49,998 bases of DNA from Rhodoferax sp. Its GTDB lineage: Bacteria; Pseudomonadota; Gammaproteobacteria; Burkholderiales; Burkholderiaceae_C. The DNA is taken from assembly GCA_021738345.1 (NCBI GenBank), contig JAIPCE010000004.1:1-49998 (forward strand), in the 5' to 3' direction. The position numbers and the translations under genes were made by a program. The notes beneath the pieces were generated by a model. The model had not been told where the DNA came from, ran no database searches, and saw only the letters and a list, made by a program, of their open reading frames with translations. Each line of letters begins with the position of its first letter. Position 1 is the first letter of the stretch. This document shows, one piece after another, positions 7,610 to 16,040 of this stretch.

Positions 7610-9952
7610 TCACAGGCTGGGCATGCTGAAATTCTTTGCCCAGTTAGAAAACTCCCCTGAAGGCATGGGTCGGGCAATCACGTAGCCCTGTGCCACCTCG
7701 CAATGGTTGGCCTTGAGCGAGGCCACCTGTTCCCAGGACTCGACCCCCTCGGCGACAGTGTGGCATTGAAACGCTTCTGCCAGACCAATCACGCCCCGCA
7801 CGATGGCCATGGCGTCATTGTCGACCAGCATGTCGCGCACAAAACTCTGGTCAATCTTGAGCGTGTCGACCGCTAGGCGCTTGAGGTAAGTCAGCGATGA
7901 ATAACCTGTACCAAAGTCGTCCAGGGCAAACCGCACCCCCAGCGCCCTGCACTCTTCAATCAGCACAATGACCGACTGAATGTCGTCAAGGGCTGCTGAT
8001 TCGACAATTTCAATCTCCAGTTGGGATGGCGGTACTTCCGGGTAGCGCTGCAAAATCTGCGTCAACTGCTTGGAGAAGTCTTTTTCCCGCAACTGCCGGG
8101 CGTCGACGTTGACACTCAGCGGTAACGTGAGCCCTGCGGCAGACCATCGGCTGAGCATTTGCATGCCCTGATCAATGACCCAATTGCCGACTTTGAGTGC
8201 CAGGTCCTGCCCGTCGAGCAAGGGCAAAAACTCTGCCGGCGAGACCAGTCCGCGCACCGGATGCTGCCAGCGAATGAGCGCCTCGGCACCCACCACGCTG
8301 CCATCGGAGAGTGACACCTTGGGTTGCACATACAGCACAAACTCGCCACGCTCCAGTCCACGCTCGATCTTGGCCAGCGCCGACCAGTTGGCCTTGCTGC
8401 GGGTGTCGCGCTGCACATCGAATTGGTGAAACCGGTTCTTGCCAGCCTGTTTGGCCGAGTACATCGCATGGCCTGCATGGCGCAACAGGGTGTCGGCATC
8501 GGAGTTGTCGGTCGGGTACATGGTGTAGCCCACGCTGCCCGAGATGCGCACCTGTGTGCCTCCGTCGATCTTGAACGGCGAGGCCAGCTCTTCGAGCAGG
8601 CGGGCAATCGACTGCTGACAACTCGCATGCGAGCCCATGTCGCCAAGCAAAATCACAAACTCGTCGCCGCCGATGCGTGCCACAGTGTCCTCGGCACGCA
8701 CACACCCAAGCATGCGCCGCGCGGCGTCGATCAACACCTCGTCGCCGGCTTTGTGTCCATAGGATTCATTGACCTCCATGAATCCGTCAAGATCAATGCA
8801 CAGCACCGCGACCGACTGCTGCGTGCGCTTGGCATGCGACAAGGTCTGGCGCATGCGGTCGGCCAGAAGAAGGCGGTTGGGCAGCTTGGTCAGCAGGTCG
8901 TAGTGCAGCACGTGCTGCAATTGGAACTCGTGCTCCTTGAGACGTGTGGTGTCGGTGAACTGCGCGACATATTGCTGGATGTCACCCTTGGCGTCACGAA
9001 TCGCGCTGATGGTTTCCATCTCGACATAGACCTCGCCATTCTTGCGGCGGTTCCAGATTTCACCGCTCCAGGTGCCATGCTCGGCGATCTGGGCCCACAT
9101 GTTTGCGTAATACTTCTCGGGTTGGCGCCCCGATTTGAGAAAGCGTGGGTTGCAACCCCGCACCTCGTCGCGCGAATAACCGGTGATGACCACGAAGGCA
9201 TTGTTAACCTCGATGATGCCGCCCCTGGCGTCTGTCACCATGATGGCCTCGCTGGTGTGGTCAAAGACGTTGGCCACCAGCTTCAGTCGCTGCGCGGCGC
9301 GGCTACGCTCGCTCACGTCGATAGCTTCGCCATGCAGGCAGGCGGCACCGTCCATTTCCACCCGTCGCAGAACGATTTCCATCTCCAGCATGTGCCCGTC
9401 TTTGCGCTGAAAGACGGTTTCTCGTCGCGCTGGCGCCCCCGCCGGGCTGGGGTAGGGTGTAGCAGAGGCTTGGGTGTCCCAGTGCTCTACAGGCAAGCCC
9501 ACCAACTCCTGCGCCGAATAACCCAGCAGTCTGGCGAACGCCTCGTTGCAATACAGTAAACGACCGCCTTGGTCCAATATGTGAATCCCGGCGACCGAGG
9601 AGTCGCACACCAACTTGTGGCGGGACAGTTCGGCGCCCAAGGCCTGAATCTTGCGCTTCAGTTGTCGTACCACCAGGCCGAGGCTTGCAAGCAGGGCCAG
9701 CGCCACAGCAAGCAGCAGCCATCCAAGCATCGGGTTGCCCACCTCACTGGCGAAACTGCGTGCCAAGGGGGGCACGATTGGCTGGGCCAAGGTAGTACCG
9801 CTCCAGCCAACTGAAAGGATTAAAGCGCTTGCGAAGACCGAGCTAGGTACGGACACGCGCAAACCGTGAAGACTGTGGGTTTCTGATGCAATGTTCAAGG
9901 TTCCCTGCCCCTGGAGTGCGGGAGCAGGGCTTGGAACGGTGGTCTGGGTCAA
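7610..9952 (-). CDS. Membrane PAS-PAS-GGDEF-EAL cyclic di-GMP protein
   Basis: A 780-residue signalling protein. Two hydrophobic segments lie at about residues 35-57 and 75-97 (PMLGWLLLAVALALLASLGL). Two PAS domains follow (about 110-215 and 225-345), the second with VTDARGGIIEVNNAF. The GGDEF domain keeps RIGGDEF, and the EAL domain keeps GAEALIRW, DDFGTGYSS and the late VAEGVES, so both the diguanylate cyclase and the phosphodiesterase site look intact. Which activity dominates cannot be told. No HAMP domain is present. It is upstream of and close to the hemerythrin gene, suggesting an oxygen input, and it lies in a block with a PilZ protein and a phytochrome. Confidence 0.93.
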   Translation of the reverse strand: MTQTTVPSPAPALQGQGTLNIASETHSLHGLRVSVPSSVFASALILSVGWSGTTLAQPIVPPLARSFASEVGNPMLGWLLLAVALALLASLGLVVRQLKRKIQALGAELSRHKLVCDSSVAGIHILDQGGRLLYCNEAFARLLGYSAQELVGLPVEHWDTQASATPYPSPAGAPARRETVFQRKDGHMLEMEIVLRRVEMDGAACLHGEAIDVSERSRAAQRLKLVANVFDHTSEAIMVTDARGGIIEVNNAFVVITGYSRDEVRGCNPRFLKSGRQPEKYYANMWAQIAEHGTWSGEIWNRRKNGEVYVEMETISAIRDAKGDIQQYVAQFTDTTRLKEHEFQLQHVLHYDLLTKLPNRLLLADRMRQTLSHAKRTQQSVAVLCIDLDGFMEVNESYGHKAGDEVLIDAARRMLGCVRAEDTVARIGGDEFVILLGDMGSHASCQQSIARLLEELASPFKIDGGTQVRISGSVGYTMYPTDNSDADTLLRHAGHAMYSAKQAGKNRFHQFDVQRDTRSKANWSALAKIERGLERGEFVLYVQPKVSLSDGSVVGAEALIRWQHPVRGLVSPAEFLPLLDGQDLALKVGNWVIDQGMQMLSRWSAAGLTLPLSVNVDARQLREKDFSKQLTQILQRYPEVPPSQLEIEIVESAALDDIQSVIVLIEECRALGVRFALDDFGTGYSSLTYLKRLAVDTLKIDQSFVRDMLVDNDAMAIVRGVIGLAEAFQCHTVAEGVESWEQVASLKANHCEVAQGYVIARPMPSGEFSNWAKNFSMPSL

Positions 9953-10061
9953 GGTGTAACTTGCTGCAATGGATTAAGTCGCAGACTGGTGGACTGGTTT
10001 TCCAAGCTTTGAGTTTAGGCGAAGCTTCCGCCGATTATTGCACCTGGATTCCTCAGTTGGA

Positions 10062-10306
10062 CGTGCCCGAGTGGGCTGCTGACGGCCGTGCGCATCCTAC
10101 AAAAAGCCCATTGTCTGGGTAGGCACGACGACGCCGCAGGCTACTGCCTGCAAGGAGGAGTAACGACCCCAGGCGCGCTGCCAGCGGATCAATCGGGACC
10201 GTAGCGCTGTCAACCAAAAGATGATGCAATTCAAAGCCAGAAAAGTGAGTGTTCATAAGGGGTTGCTATCGAAAATAGGCGGTCAACTGAGGAGTCTAGG
10301 TTGAAC
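10062..10306. repeat. Long direct repeat, copy B (partner at 1-245)
   Basis: Ungapped partner of copy A, in the same orientation. It lies alone in the 410-base gap between the GGDEF-EAL and VCBS genes; bases 9953-10061 and 10307-10362 hold nothing I recognise. No transposase remains next to it. Confidence 0.8.
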
Positions 10307-10362
10307 AGTTAGCTGGCCCAGTGACCGACATATTTGGCTGCCAATGCCTGCTGCGTGGCGCT

Positions 10363-12036
10363 TTAGCCCCAGAGCCCGTTCTGAAAATCCGTGAAAACCA
10401 CCGGGGCCTGTTGTGCAAGCAGTTCATAACTGAAACCCAATGCCAGGGCGGCGTCGCTGAGCGGTACATCGTCGACGGTCCAGTCGTAGCTCCAGCCACC
10501 GCCAGCCCTGCTGCCCACCGCGTCGATCGGTGTGGGGTCTCCCAACAGATAGAACACACCCTCGCCGTGGGCGGTCATGTCGGTCCCGGCAAGGTCCTTG
10601 TATTCGTTGCCGGCATGGATCGACAAGCCCACCAGATTGGTGTTGCCACCCAGAAGGGTGTGGTGGGACGCAATGAAGGCATCGATGTTCAGCAGGTCGA
10701 CGTCCTTCAGCTGCAGGCCATCGGGCGACAACTTGATCTTCTGGATGGCCGTCGTTGCGTCACCGTCGTCCAGGTACAAAACTACATTGGAAATGTTTTG
10801 TGCCATTGCGGGGAAGAGGTCCGTCGTGTCTGGTGGCAATGGTGGCGGCGTATCGGGTGTGCTGACGCCGCTGATTGTGATGCGCACCGTGGCGGTAGCC
10901 AAGCCGCCCTGGCCGTCGCTGATCGTGTACTCGAAACTGTCGGTGGCAGTGTCGCCGGAGTTCAGACCATCAAATGCTCCGTTGGTGTCGTAGACATAGC
11001 TGCCATCGGCTTGCATGGTCACCGTCGCGCCCGACTCCAGCGTCACCGGCGCGCCCAGGTTCGCGCCTTCAATGGTACTGACCACCAGGGTATCGAGCCG
11101 GTCCACATCAGAGTCGTTCACCAGCACGTTGCCGCTGGTGCTGGCATTCTCCAAAATCTGTTCACCCAGATCATCGGCGGCCACGGGTCCGTCATTGGTC
11201 CCCTTGACCGTGACGGTGAAAGTGGCGCTGTCGGTCGACCACGAGGTGGCCTGGGACTGGCTTTTGACGCCATACGTGAAGCTGTAAGTCAAGGTCTCGC
11301 CGGCCGACAGGGCATCGGCAGCGGTGGTATCGAGCACATAACTCCCGTCCGCATGGACCGTCAGCGTGGCCCCGGCGGCGGCGTCCAGCGACTGGGTCGA
11401 ACCGGGCGCGGCGCCGTTCCAGTCGGTCAATGTGGTCAGTTCACCCACCCGGAGTCCGGTAAGGTCATTGGTCAACAAATTGCCCGTTGCCGGGGTGTCT
11501 TCAAACGCCAAGACAACATCGGCAAGCGCGCTTACTGCGTTCGAGGTGGTTTCAAGCATCTTGGCAGATGCAGTCCGGGCTGAGCCGTCCGTTCCCACAG
11601 AGGTCAGACGTACGCCAAAGTCGGACTGCGAAAGATCCTGCAAGGTCAAGGCTCTGGCGCTGCTGCCCAACGTAAAACTGAACGCGCGGTAATCGTCTTT
11701 TCCGATACCCGAGCTGCCTATTTCAATGCCAAGGTCATAGCCATTGTCGGAGCCCAGCATTCCGTTCATATTTGCGCCATCACCCAGGTCCTTGATGGTG
11801 TCATTGCCCTGCCGAAATTCGGTCAAACCGGCCGACGCCTCGCTGAGCTTCAGGGTGCCGATCAGGGCTTCGTTGGAAATATCAAAGAACACTCCCCTGA
11901 GGTCACCCAGCAGCGCGCCTTCGACTGCCACCCGGACGCCCAGTGTGCCATCCGGGTTCTCGACCACAGTGACCCAGGTTGCCGGCCCCGACCCATCGGT
12001 TGATCGGTCGTTGATTTGAAATGTCATCGTGCCCAT
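10363..12036 (-). CDS. VCBS/cadherin-like repeat surface protein
   Basis: A 557-residue acidic protein rich in Asp, Gly, Thr and Ser. Two VCBS-type repeats are recognisable: residues about 190-285, with ATGNLLTNDLTGL and HADGSYVLDT, and about 285-395, introduced by GTNDGPVAADD and containing QADGSYVYDT and FEYTISDGQGG. Such repeats form Ca-binding beta-sandwich domains in adhesins and large exported proteins. A proline-rich linker (TPDTPPPLPPDTTD) leads to a C-terminal part I do not recognise. There is no Sec signal peptide, as is usual for type I secretion substrates, but no transporter gene is near. The start at 12036 has AAGGA about 8 bases upstream. Cargo, export route and partner are unknown. 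Confidence 0.72.
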   Translation of the reverse strand: MGTMTFQINDRSTDGSGPATWVTVVENPDGTLGVRVAVEGALLGDLRGVFFDISNEALIGTLKLSEASAGLTEFRQGNDTIKDLGDGANMNGMLGSDNGYDLGIEIGSSGIGKDDYRAFSFTLGSSARALTLQDLSQSDFGVRLTSVGTDGSARTASAKMLETTSNAVSALADVVLAFEDTPATGNLLTNDLTGLRVGELTTLTDWNGAAPGSTQSLDAAAGATLTVHADGSYVLDTTAADALSAGETLTYSFTYGVKSQSQATSWSTDSATFTVTVKGTNDGPVAADDLGEQILENASTSGNVLVNDSDVDRLDTLVVSTIEGANLGAPVTLESGATVTMQADGSYVYDTNGAFDGLNSGDTATDSFEYTISDGQGGLATATVRITISGVSTPDTPPPLPPDTTDLFPAMAQNISNVVLYLDDGDATTAIQKIKLSPDGLQLKDVDLLNIDAFIASHHTLLGGNTNLVGLSIHAGNEYKDLAGTDMTAHGEGVFYLLGDPTPIDAVGSRAGGGWSYDWTVDDVPLSDAALALGFSYELLAQQAPVVFTDFQNGLWG

Positions 12037-12307
12037 TGTGTTGATCCTTCATTGGTTTGACTGAGTAACCGATGGTAGGCATTGCACCGTGGCAACTGTG
12101 ACAACACTGCAAACTCCCGTACCCCCAAGCCAGGCGCACCCAGAACCACGCGGCAGTTGCCGCATTGCCTTGAAATTAGGCATTAAACTCGCAGCCTGAT
12201 TCCGGGGTAGTCGGCCTTCGGCTGCGCCGGAAGGTCGTTGCAACGCGTAGGATTGGCAAAGTACCAGCAAGTGCTTTGCGATCCTCATCATTAAAAGGAA
12301 GCTGGCA

Positions 12308-12997
12308 ATGAAGGGCATGCTGGATTTTTTGGAAAAGGCGGGACTGGTCAAGCGGGACGAAGCGTCCGGGCCAATGGCTGAACCTGCCGAAGTGGCCCAT
12401 GGTCTGGCGGCGCAAGCAAGCGCGTCGCCCCTGAACAGTGCGCCTGAATCCGCTGCACCGGTCGCACAGGTGCCTGGCGCGTCGCTGAACCTCGATTCCA
12501 TTTACGCCCAGGCCGGGGTCGGTCCCTCGCTGTATCCGGCGGAGCGTCTGCTGCGTTTGATGGACGGGCTTAGCGCCATGGACGCGGCCACGCGCCTGAT
12601 GGCCATCCAGGCCATGGATGCGGCCGACGAATCCTGGTCGATCGAGGACCCACTGGCCGATGCAGCCGCCAAGGCACAGGCGCTGGCCGCGCACAGCGAG
12701 ACTCTGCAACACCATGCGCAGGCTCTGGCAACCGAAACTCAGGCCCGCCTCAACAGCATCAGCACCCGGCGCGACCAGGTGGTGGGCGACATCCGCAAGC
12801 AGATCGCCGAGCTGGAAGCGCTGGTAGAGCGCGAGTTGGCGCGCGCCGCCCAGGAAACGGCAGCCCAAGAGGCCGCGCTTAAGGAATTCAAGGACCAGGC
12901 CGAACGTGAAATGGCCGCAGTGTCCGCCACACGCCAACGGCTGCTGGGCCTGTCCCAGCAGTTTGGTGCTGCCACCCCACCGACCCAGGACGTATGA
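12308..12997 (+). CDS. Coiled-coil protein, first gene of the PspA-AAA-TerB operon
   Basis: A 229-residue cytoplasmic protein not recognised by family. It opens MKGMLDFLEKAGLVKRD, has an Ala/Pro-rich variable segment, a short helical domain around residues 60-115 (LDSIYAQAGVGPSLYPAERL), and then a long predicted coiled coil from about 120 to 215, rich in Glu, Arg, Gln and Ala. There is no signal peptide or membrane helix. AAGGAAG lies five bases before the ATG. The next gene starts one base after its stop, so it belongs to the operon. By position and coiled-coil character it may be an adaptor or assembly factor for the PspA-like or AAA component; that is inference. Confidence 0.7.
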   Translation: MKGMLDFLEKAGLVKRDEASGPMAEPAEVAHGLAAQASASPLNSAPESAAPVAQVPGASLNLDSIYAQAGVGPSLYPAERLLRLMDGLSAMDAATRLMAIQAMDAADESWSIEDPLADAAAKAQALAAHSETLQHHAQALATETQARLNSISTRRDQVVGDIRKQIAELEALVERELARAAQETAAQEAALKEFKDQAEREMAAVSATRQRLLGLSQQFGAATPPTQDV

Positions 12998-12998
12998 C

Positions 12999-13505
12999 AT
13001 GGCCAGTTTGACACCCCTCTCGAAAGGCTTGATTGGCCTAGCGGTGCTTGGCGGCAGGGCCGCGGCCGTCTGGAACCTGGCGCTGAAGGAGCGCTGGGCC
13101 GCCAGGAGCGATGCCACAGTACCGGCCAGCGTGGCGGTGCCCGCTGCAGCTACCGCCCCACCTGCACCTGCACCTGCACCTGCACCTGCACCTGCACCTG
13201 CACCTGCACCTAAACCAGGCGCGTTATCCGCTGCGCCAGCGCCCACGGTGGCGACCCCCGTACCCAAGACATCAGCCGCCGACAATTCCGAGAAAGGCCG
13301 ACAGCTCATGGAAGCGGGCAACTTTGTGCAGGCGCGCGCCCACCTGGAGCAGGCACTGAAGGACGGCGATGGCGCGGCCGCCTGCCACCTTGGCGAAATG
13401 ACCCTCAAGGGCCAGGGTGGTATCAAGGCCAACCAGGAACAGTCGGCCAAACTATTTCAAACGGCCCAGGCACGCGGCGTGATTTGCTTCGCCTCGGGCA
13501 AGTAG
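12999..13505 (+). CDS. Membrane-anchored Pro-Ala linker protein with Sel1-like repeat
   Basis: From the ATG at 12999 this gives 168 residues; codons further upstream lie in the preceding gene. An N-terminal hydrophobic stretch (GLIGLAVLGGRAAAVW) is followed by an Ala/Pro-rich linker containing a run of Pro-Ala dipeptides encoded by a hexanucleotide repeat. The C-terminal 75 residues look like a TPR/Sel1-type helical repeat: GRQLMEAGNFVQARAHLEQA, then CHLGEMTLKGQGG and AKLFQTAQARG. The likely topology is one membrane helix with the repeat domain in the periplasm, held off the membrane by the linker. It probably binds a protein partner, perhaps the secreted product of the next gene, 28 bases downstream. 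Confidence 0.65.
   Translation: MASLTPLSKGLIGLAVLGGRAAAVWNLALKERWAARSDATVPASVAVPAAATAPPAPAPAPAPAPAPAPAPKPGALSAAPAPTVATPVPKTSAADNSEKGRQLMEAGNFVQARAHLEQALKDGDGAAACHLGEMTLKGQGGIKANQEQSAKLFQTAQARGVICFASGK
13159..13211 (+). repeat. CACCTG hexanucleotide tandem repeat, eight copies plus a partial one
   Basis: Eight perfect CACCTG units at 13159-13206 and a partial ninth. They encode alternating Pro and Ala in the linker of the Sel1-like protein. A change in copy number would lengthen or shorten the linker by two residues without shifting the frame. Confidence 0.95.
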
Positions 13506-13533
13506 ACCTTTTCATCGCAATTCAGGACATTCC

Positions 13534-15120
13534 ATGACACTTCGCAAACTGACTCTTGTGGCGCTTCTCGGCAGCGGTGCCCTGTGGTGCGGTCTGGCAC
13601 AGGCCCAGGGCTTTGTCTTTGGAACCGCCAAACCTGACAAGGCCGAGGCCGCCACCGCCGCACCGCTCAATCCGGGCGCGCGCAGTGCCAAGGTCGAGAC
13701 CGCGCAGCGCCTGTTGGCCCGCATGGGCCTGTTGCGCGAGACACCGACCGGCACCCTGACTCCGGCCACCCAGGAGGCGATACGCAACTTCTCTGCGCAG
13801 CACGGCCTGGCACCCACCGCGCAGGTAACCGACACGCTGCTCAATGCCATTCGCCGCGTGATTTGGCAAAGCCAGAACTGGTCCAGTGGTAACTACAAGG
13901 GCCGCGAGAAGCTGGTCGACGCCGCCGGCCTGCGCGAAGCGCAGATTTTGCTGGGCAAACTGGGGTTTAACGCCGGGCCGCTGGATGGCACCTTTGGTCC
14001 CCAGACCCAGGTCGCGACCGAGGCATTTCAGGAGTCGCAAAGCGTGACGGTCGACGGGCTCATTACCGCCACGGTGCTGATGAACCTGCGCCGCGCCGTG
14101 AATGGTGTCGGTGCGGCTGCCAAAGACACGGTGCGCGTGCTGAACTGGCCCGACTACATCGAACCCAGCGTGCTGCAGGACTTCGAGAAAGAACACAACA
14201 TCCGGGTGATTTACGACATTTTCGCCAGCAACGACGACCTGCAGGCCAAGCTGCGCGGCCCGGGCACGCCCTACGACGTGGTGTTTCCGACCGCCAACGC
14301 GGTGCCTGCGATGGCGGCTAAGGGCCTGCTGGGCAAGATCGACAAGGTCAGCCTCAAGAACCTCGCCAATATCGATCCCCGGGTTGACGCGACCGTGCGC
14401 GCCTGGGACAAGGACGGGGCCTACAGCCTGCCCTATATGTGGTACACGGTGGGCATCGCCTGGAACCCCAAGCTCACAGCCCGGGCCTACCCGGGTCACG
14501 CCATGGATTCACTCACCAACGTGTTTGACCCGGAACTTGCGCGCCGTTTTCAGTCCTGCGGTGTGGGAGTGGTCGACTCGGCCACCGACATCGTGCCGCT
14601 GGCCGCCATGGCGGGCGGGCAAAGCAAATGGGATGGCAAGAACTCGATTGCGACCGCCGCCCAGGTGCTAGATCGGCTCTCAGGGATCGTCAAGGTCATT
14701 CCCACCGACCAGTTCATCGACTCCCTGGCCAGTGGCAAGGTCTGTGTCGCTATTGGGTTCTCGGGTGACGCGGTGCAAGCCCAGTCCAAGTCGCGTGGCG
14801 CAGTCGAGTATCGGGTGCCGGCTGATGGCGGCTTGCTGGCGATTGATGCCATCGCACTGGCCGCCAATGCCAAAAACAAGCGCGAGGCGCATCTCTTTAT
14901 CGACTACCTGCTGCGGCCCCAGGTCATCGCCAAAATCTCCAACACGGTCGGCTACGCCAATGCCAACCTCAAGGCCGGTGAGTTCATGAGCGAGAGTGTC
15001 AAATCCAACCCGGCCGTGGTGCCCAGCACCGCCAGTCTGAGTCGCTCGCTGCCGATACCGATCCTGTCGGAGCAAGACCAGCAGGACATCGCGCGTGCCT
15101 GGGCCAGATTCGCCAAGTAA
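13534..15120 (+). CDS. Secreted peptidoglycan-binding / PotD-type polyamine-binding fusion protein
   Basis: A 528-residue protein with a Sec signal peptide (LVALLGSGALWCGLAQAQ). Residues about 45-100 and 125-188 are two peptidoglycan-binding type 1 domains, the second with GPLDGTFGPQTQVATEAFQ. From about residue 197 to the end is an ABC-type solute-binding protein of the PotD/PotF (spermidine/putrescine) family, with the signature VRVLNWPDYIEPSVLQDFE and the domain-swap region YMWYTVGIAWNP. No PotABC transporter genes are near, so it is more likely a wall-anchored sensor of polyamines or a similar ligand than a transport component. It sits third in the operon. The join between domain types is clean, with no frame break. 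The ligand is inferred from family only. Confidence 0.85.
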   Translation: MTLRKLTLVALLGSGALWCGLAQAQGFVFGTAKPDKAEAATAAPLNPGARSAKVETAQRLLARMGLLRETPTGTLTPATQEAIRNFSAQHGLAPTAQVTDTLLNAIRRVIWQSQNWSSGNYKGREKLVDAAGLREAQILLGKLGFNAGPLDGTFGPQTQVATEAFQESQSVTVDGLITATVLMNLRRAVNGVGAAAKDTVRVLNWPDYIEPSVLQDFEKEHNIRVIYDIFASNDDLQAKLRGPGTPYDVVFPTANAVPAMAAKGLLGKIDKVSLKNLANIDPRVDATVRAWDKDGAYSLPYMWYTVGIAWNPKLTARAYPGHAMDSLTNVFDPELARRFQSCGVGVVDSATDIVPLAAMAGGQSKWDGKNSIATAAQVLDRLSGIVKVIPTDQFIDSLASGKVCVAIGFSGDAVQAQSKSRGAVEYRVPADGGLLAIDAIALAANAKNKREAHLFIDYLLRPQVIAKISNTVGYANANLKAGEFMSESVKSNPAVVPSTASLSRSLPIPILSEQDQQDIARAWARFAK

Positions 15121-15134
15121 ATCGCTCTGACCCC

Positions 15135-16007
15135 TTGCACAGCGTGAGCGCCAAGCCGTCCTATCTCGGTGCCTTCCTCAAGCACCCTGTCAACCGGGTG
15201 GCGCTGCTGGCTGCCGGGGTGGCGGCGATTTTTGCCTCGATTCCGTTTGGCCTGACCGGCCTGGCGCTAGTCGGCGTGGTGGCGCTTGGAACCGAGGTGC
15301 TGGCGGCGCTGGCGGTGCCGAGTTTGCCCGCCTTCCAAGCCTGGGCCGACCTGGAGCACCAACGGGGCCAGCGTGCCCGTCGGCGCATCGAGCTGTTGGC
15401 TGAGCTCAGCAATTACGGTGCCCCCCAAGCCATGGCAACGTACCAGCACATGGCCAGCCGGGTGCAGGCGCTGTACCAGACCGCCCGAGACAACCGCACC
15501 AGCCTGACGCGCCAGGACGTCGAAAAACTCGAAGACCTCACAGTGGATTACCTCGGTCTGTGTGTGGTCAACCTGTCGCTGCAGCAGCGCAAGGAACAGG
15601 TCAGCGAAGACGTAGTGGCCCGACGCATGGCAGCGGTGCAGGCCCAATTGCAGAGCCCGGGCCTGCCAGAAGCCGAAGAGCGGCAATTGCGCAGCACCTT
15701 GGCCGAATACTCCGAGGTGCTGCAACGTGCCCGCCGTCTGGCCGTGCGCCGCGCCACGCTGGAGGCGACACTGATTTCCATGCCGGACAAGATGGAAGAG
15801 GTCTACCAGTTGGTCATCACCTCGCCTTATTCTTCCGACATGGGTGACAAACTCGAAGATTCGCTGGCGCGCCTGCGCATTGCCGAGGAAGTGGCCGCTG
15901 AGTTTGACACCCCCGAGCGCTTTGGTGCCGCCCAAAACCCGACCCATGCCGTCCCGGCATCCGCCCGCAACCCGGCCCGGCCCGCTGCCACGGCGGCCAA
16001 GACCTGA
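15135..16007 (+). CDS. Two-helix membrane protein with cytoplasmic coiled coil
   Basis: About 290 residues, starting at TTG 15135 or GTG 15144; neither has a clear ribosome site. A hydrophobic region at residues 20-65 (VALLAAGVAAIFASIPFG, then TGLALVGVVALGTEVLAALA) makes two closely spaced membrane helices. The rest is helical with coiled-coil character (DVEKLEDLTVDYLGLCVVNL), ending in an Ala/Pro-rich tail. I do not recognise a named family. It lies 14 bases after the polyamine-binding fusion gene and 33 bases before the PspA-like gene. By layout it could be the membrane link between a periplasmic sensor and cytoplasmic PspA/AAA components. Confidence 0.7.
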   Translation: MHSVSAKPSYLGAFLKHPVNRVALLAAGVAAIFASIPFGLTGLALVGVVALGTEVLAALAVPSLPAFQAWADLEHQRGQRARRRIELLAELSNYGAPQAMATYQHMASRVQALYQTARDNRTSLTRQDVEKLEDLTVDYLGLCVVNLSLQQRKEQVSEDVVARRMAAVQAQLQSPGLPEAEERQLRSTLAEYSEVLQRARRLAVRRATLEATLISMPDKMEEVYQLVITSPYSSDMGDKLEDSLARLRIAEEVAAEFDTPERFGAAQNPTHAVPASARNPARPAATAAKT

Positions 16008-16040
16008 ACCCTTTTTTGCCCTTTCAACCAAGAGAACCCC

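Noticed and set aside
13159..13211. Tandem repeat as an on/off phase-variation switch
   Set aside because: The unit is six bases, so changes keep the frame; only linker length can vary.
12176..13450. A 424-codon minus-strand open frame
   Set aside because: It is the complement of the coiled-coil and Sel1-like genes and part of their promoter region; its long Ala/Gly run is just the reverse of the CACCTG repeat. The plus-strand genes have ribosome sites and recognisable domains.
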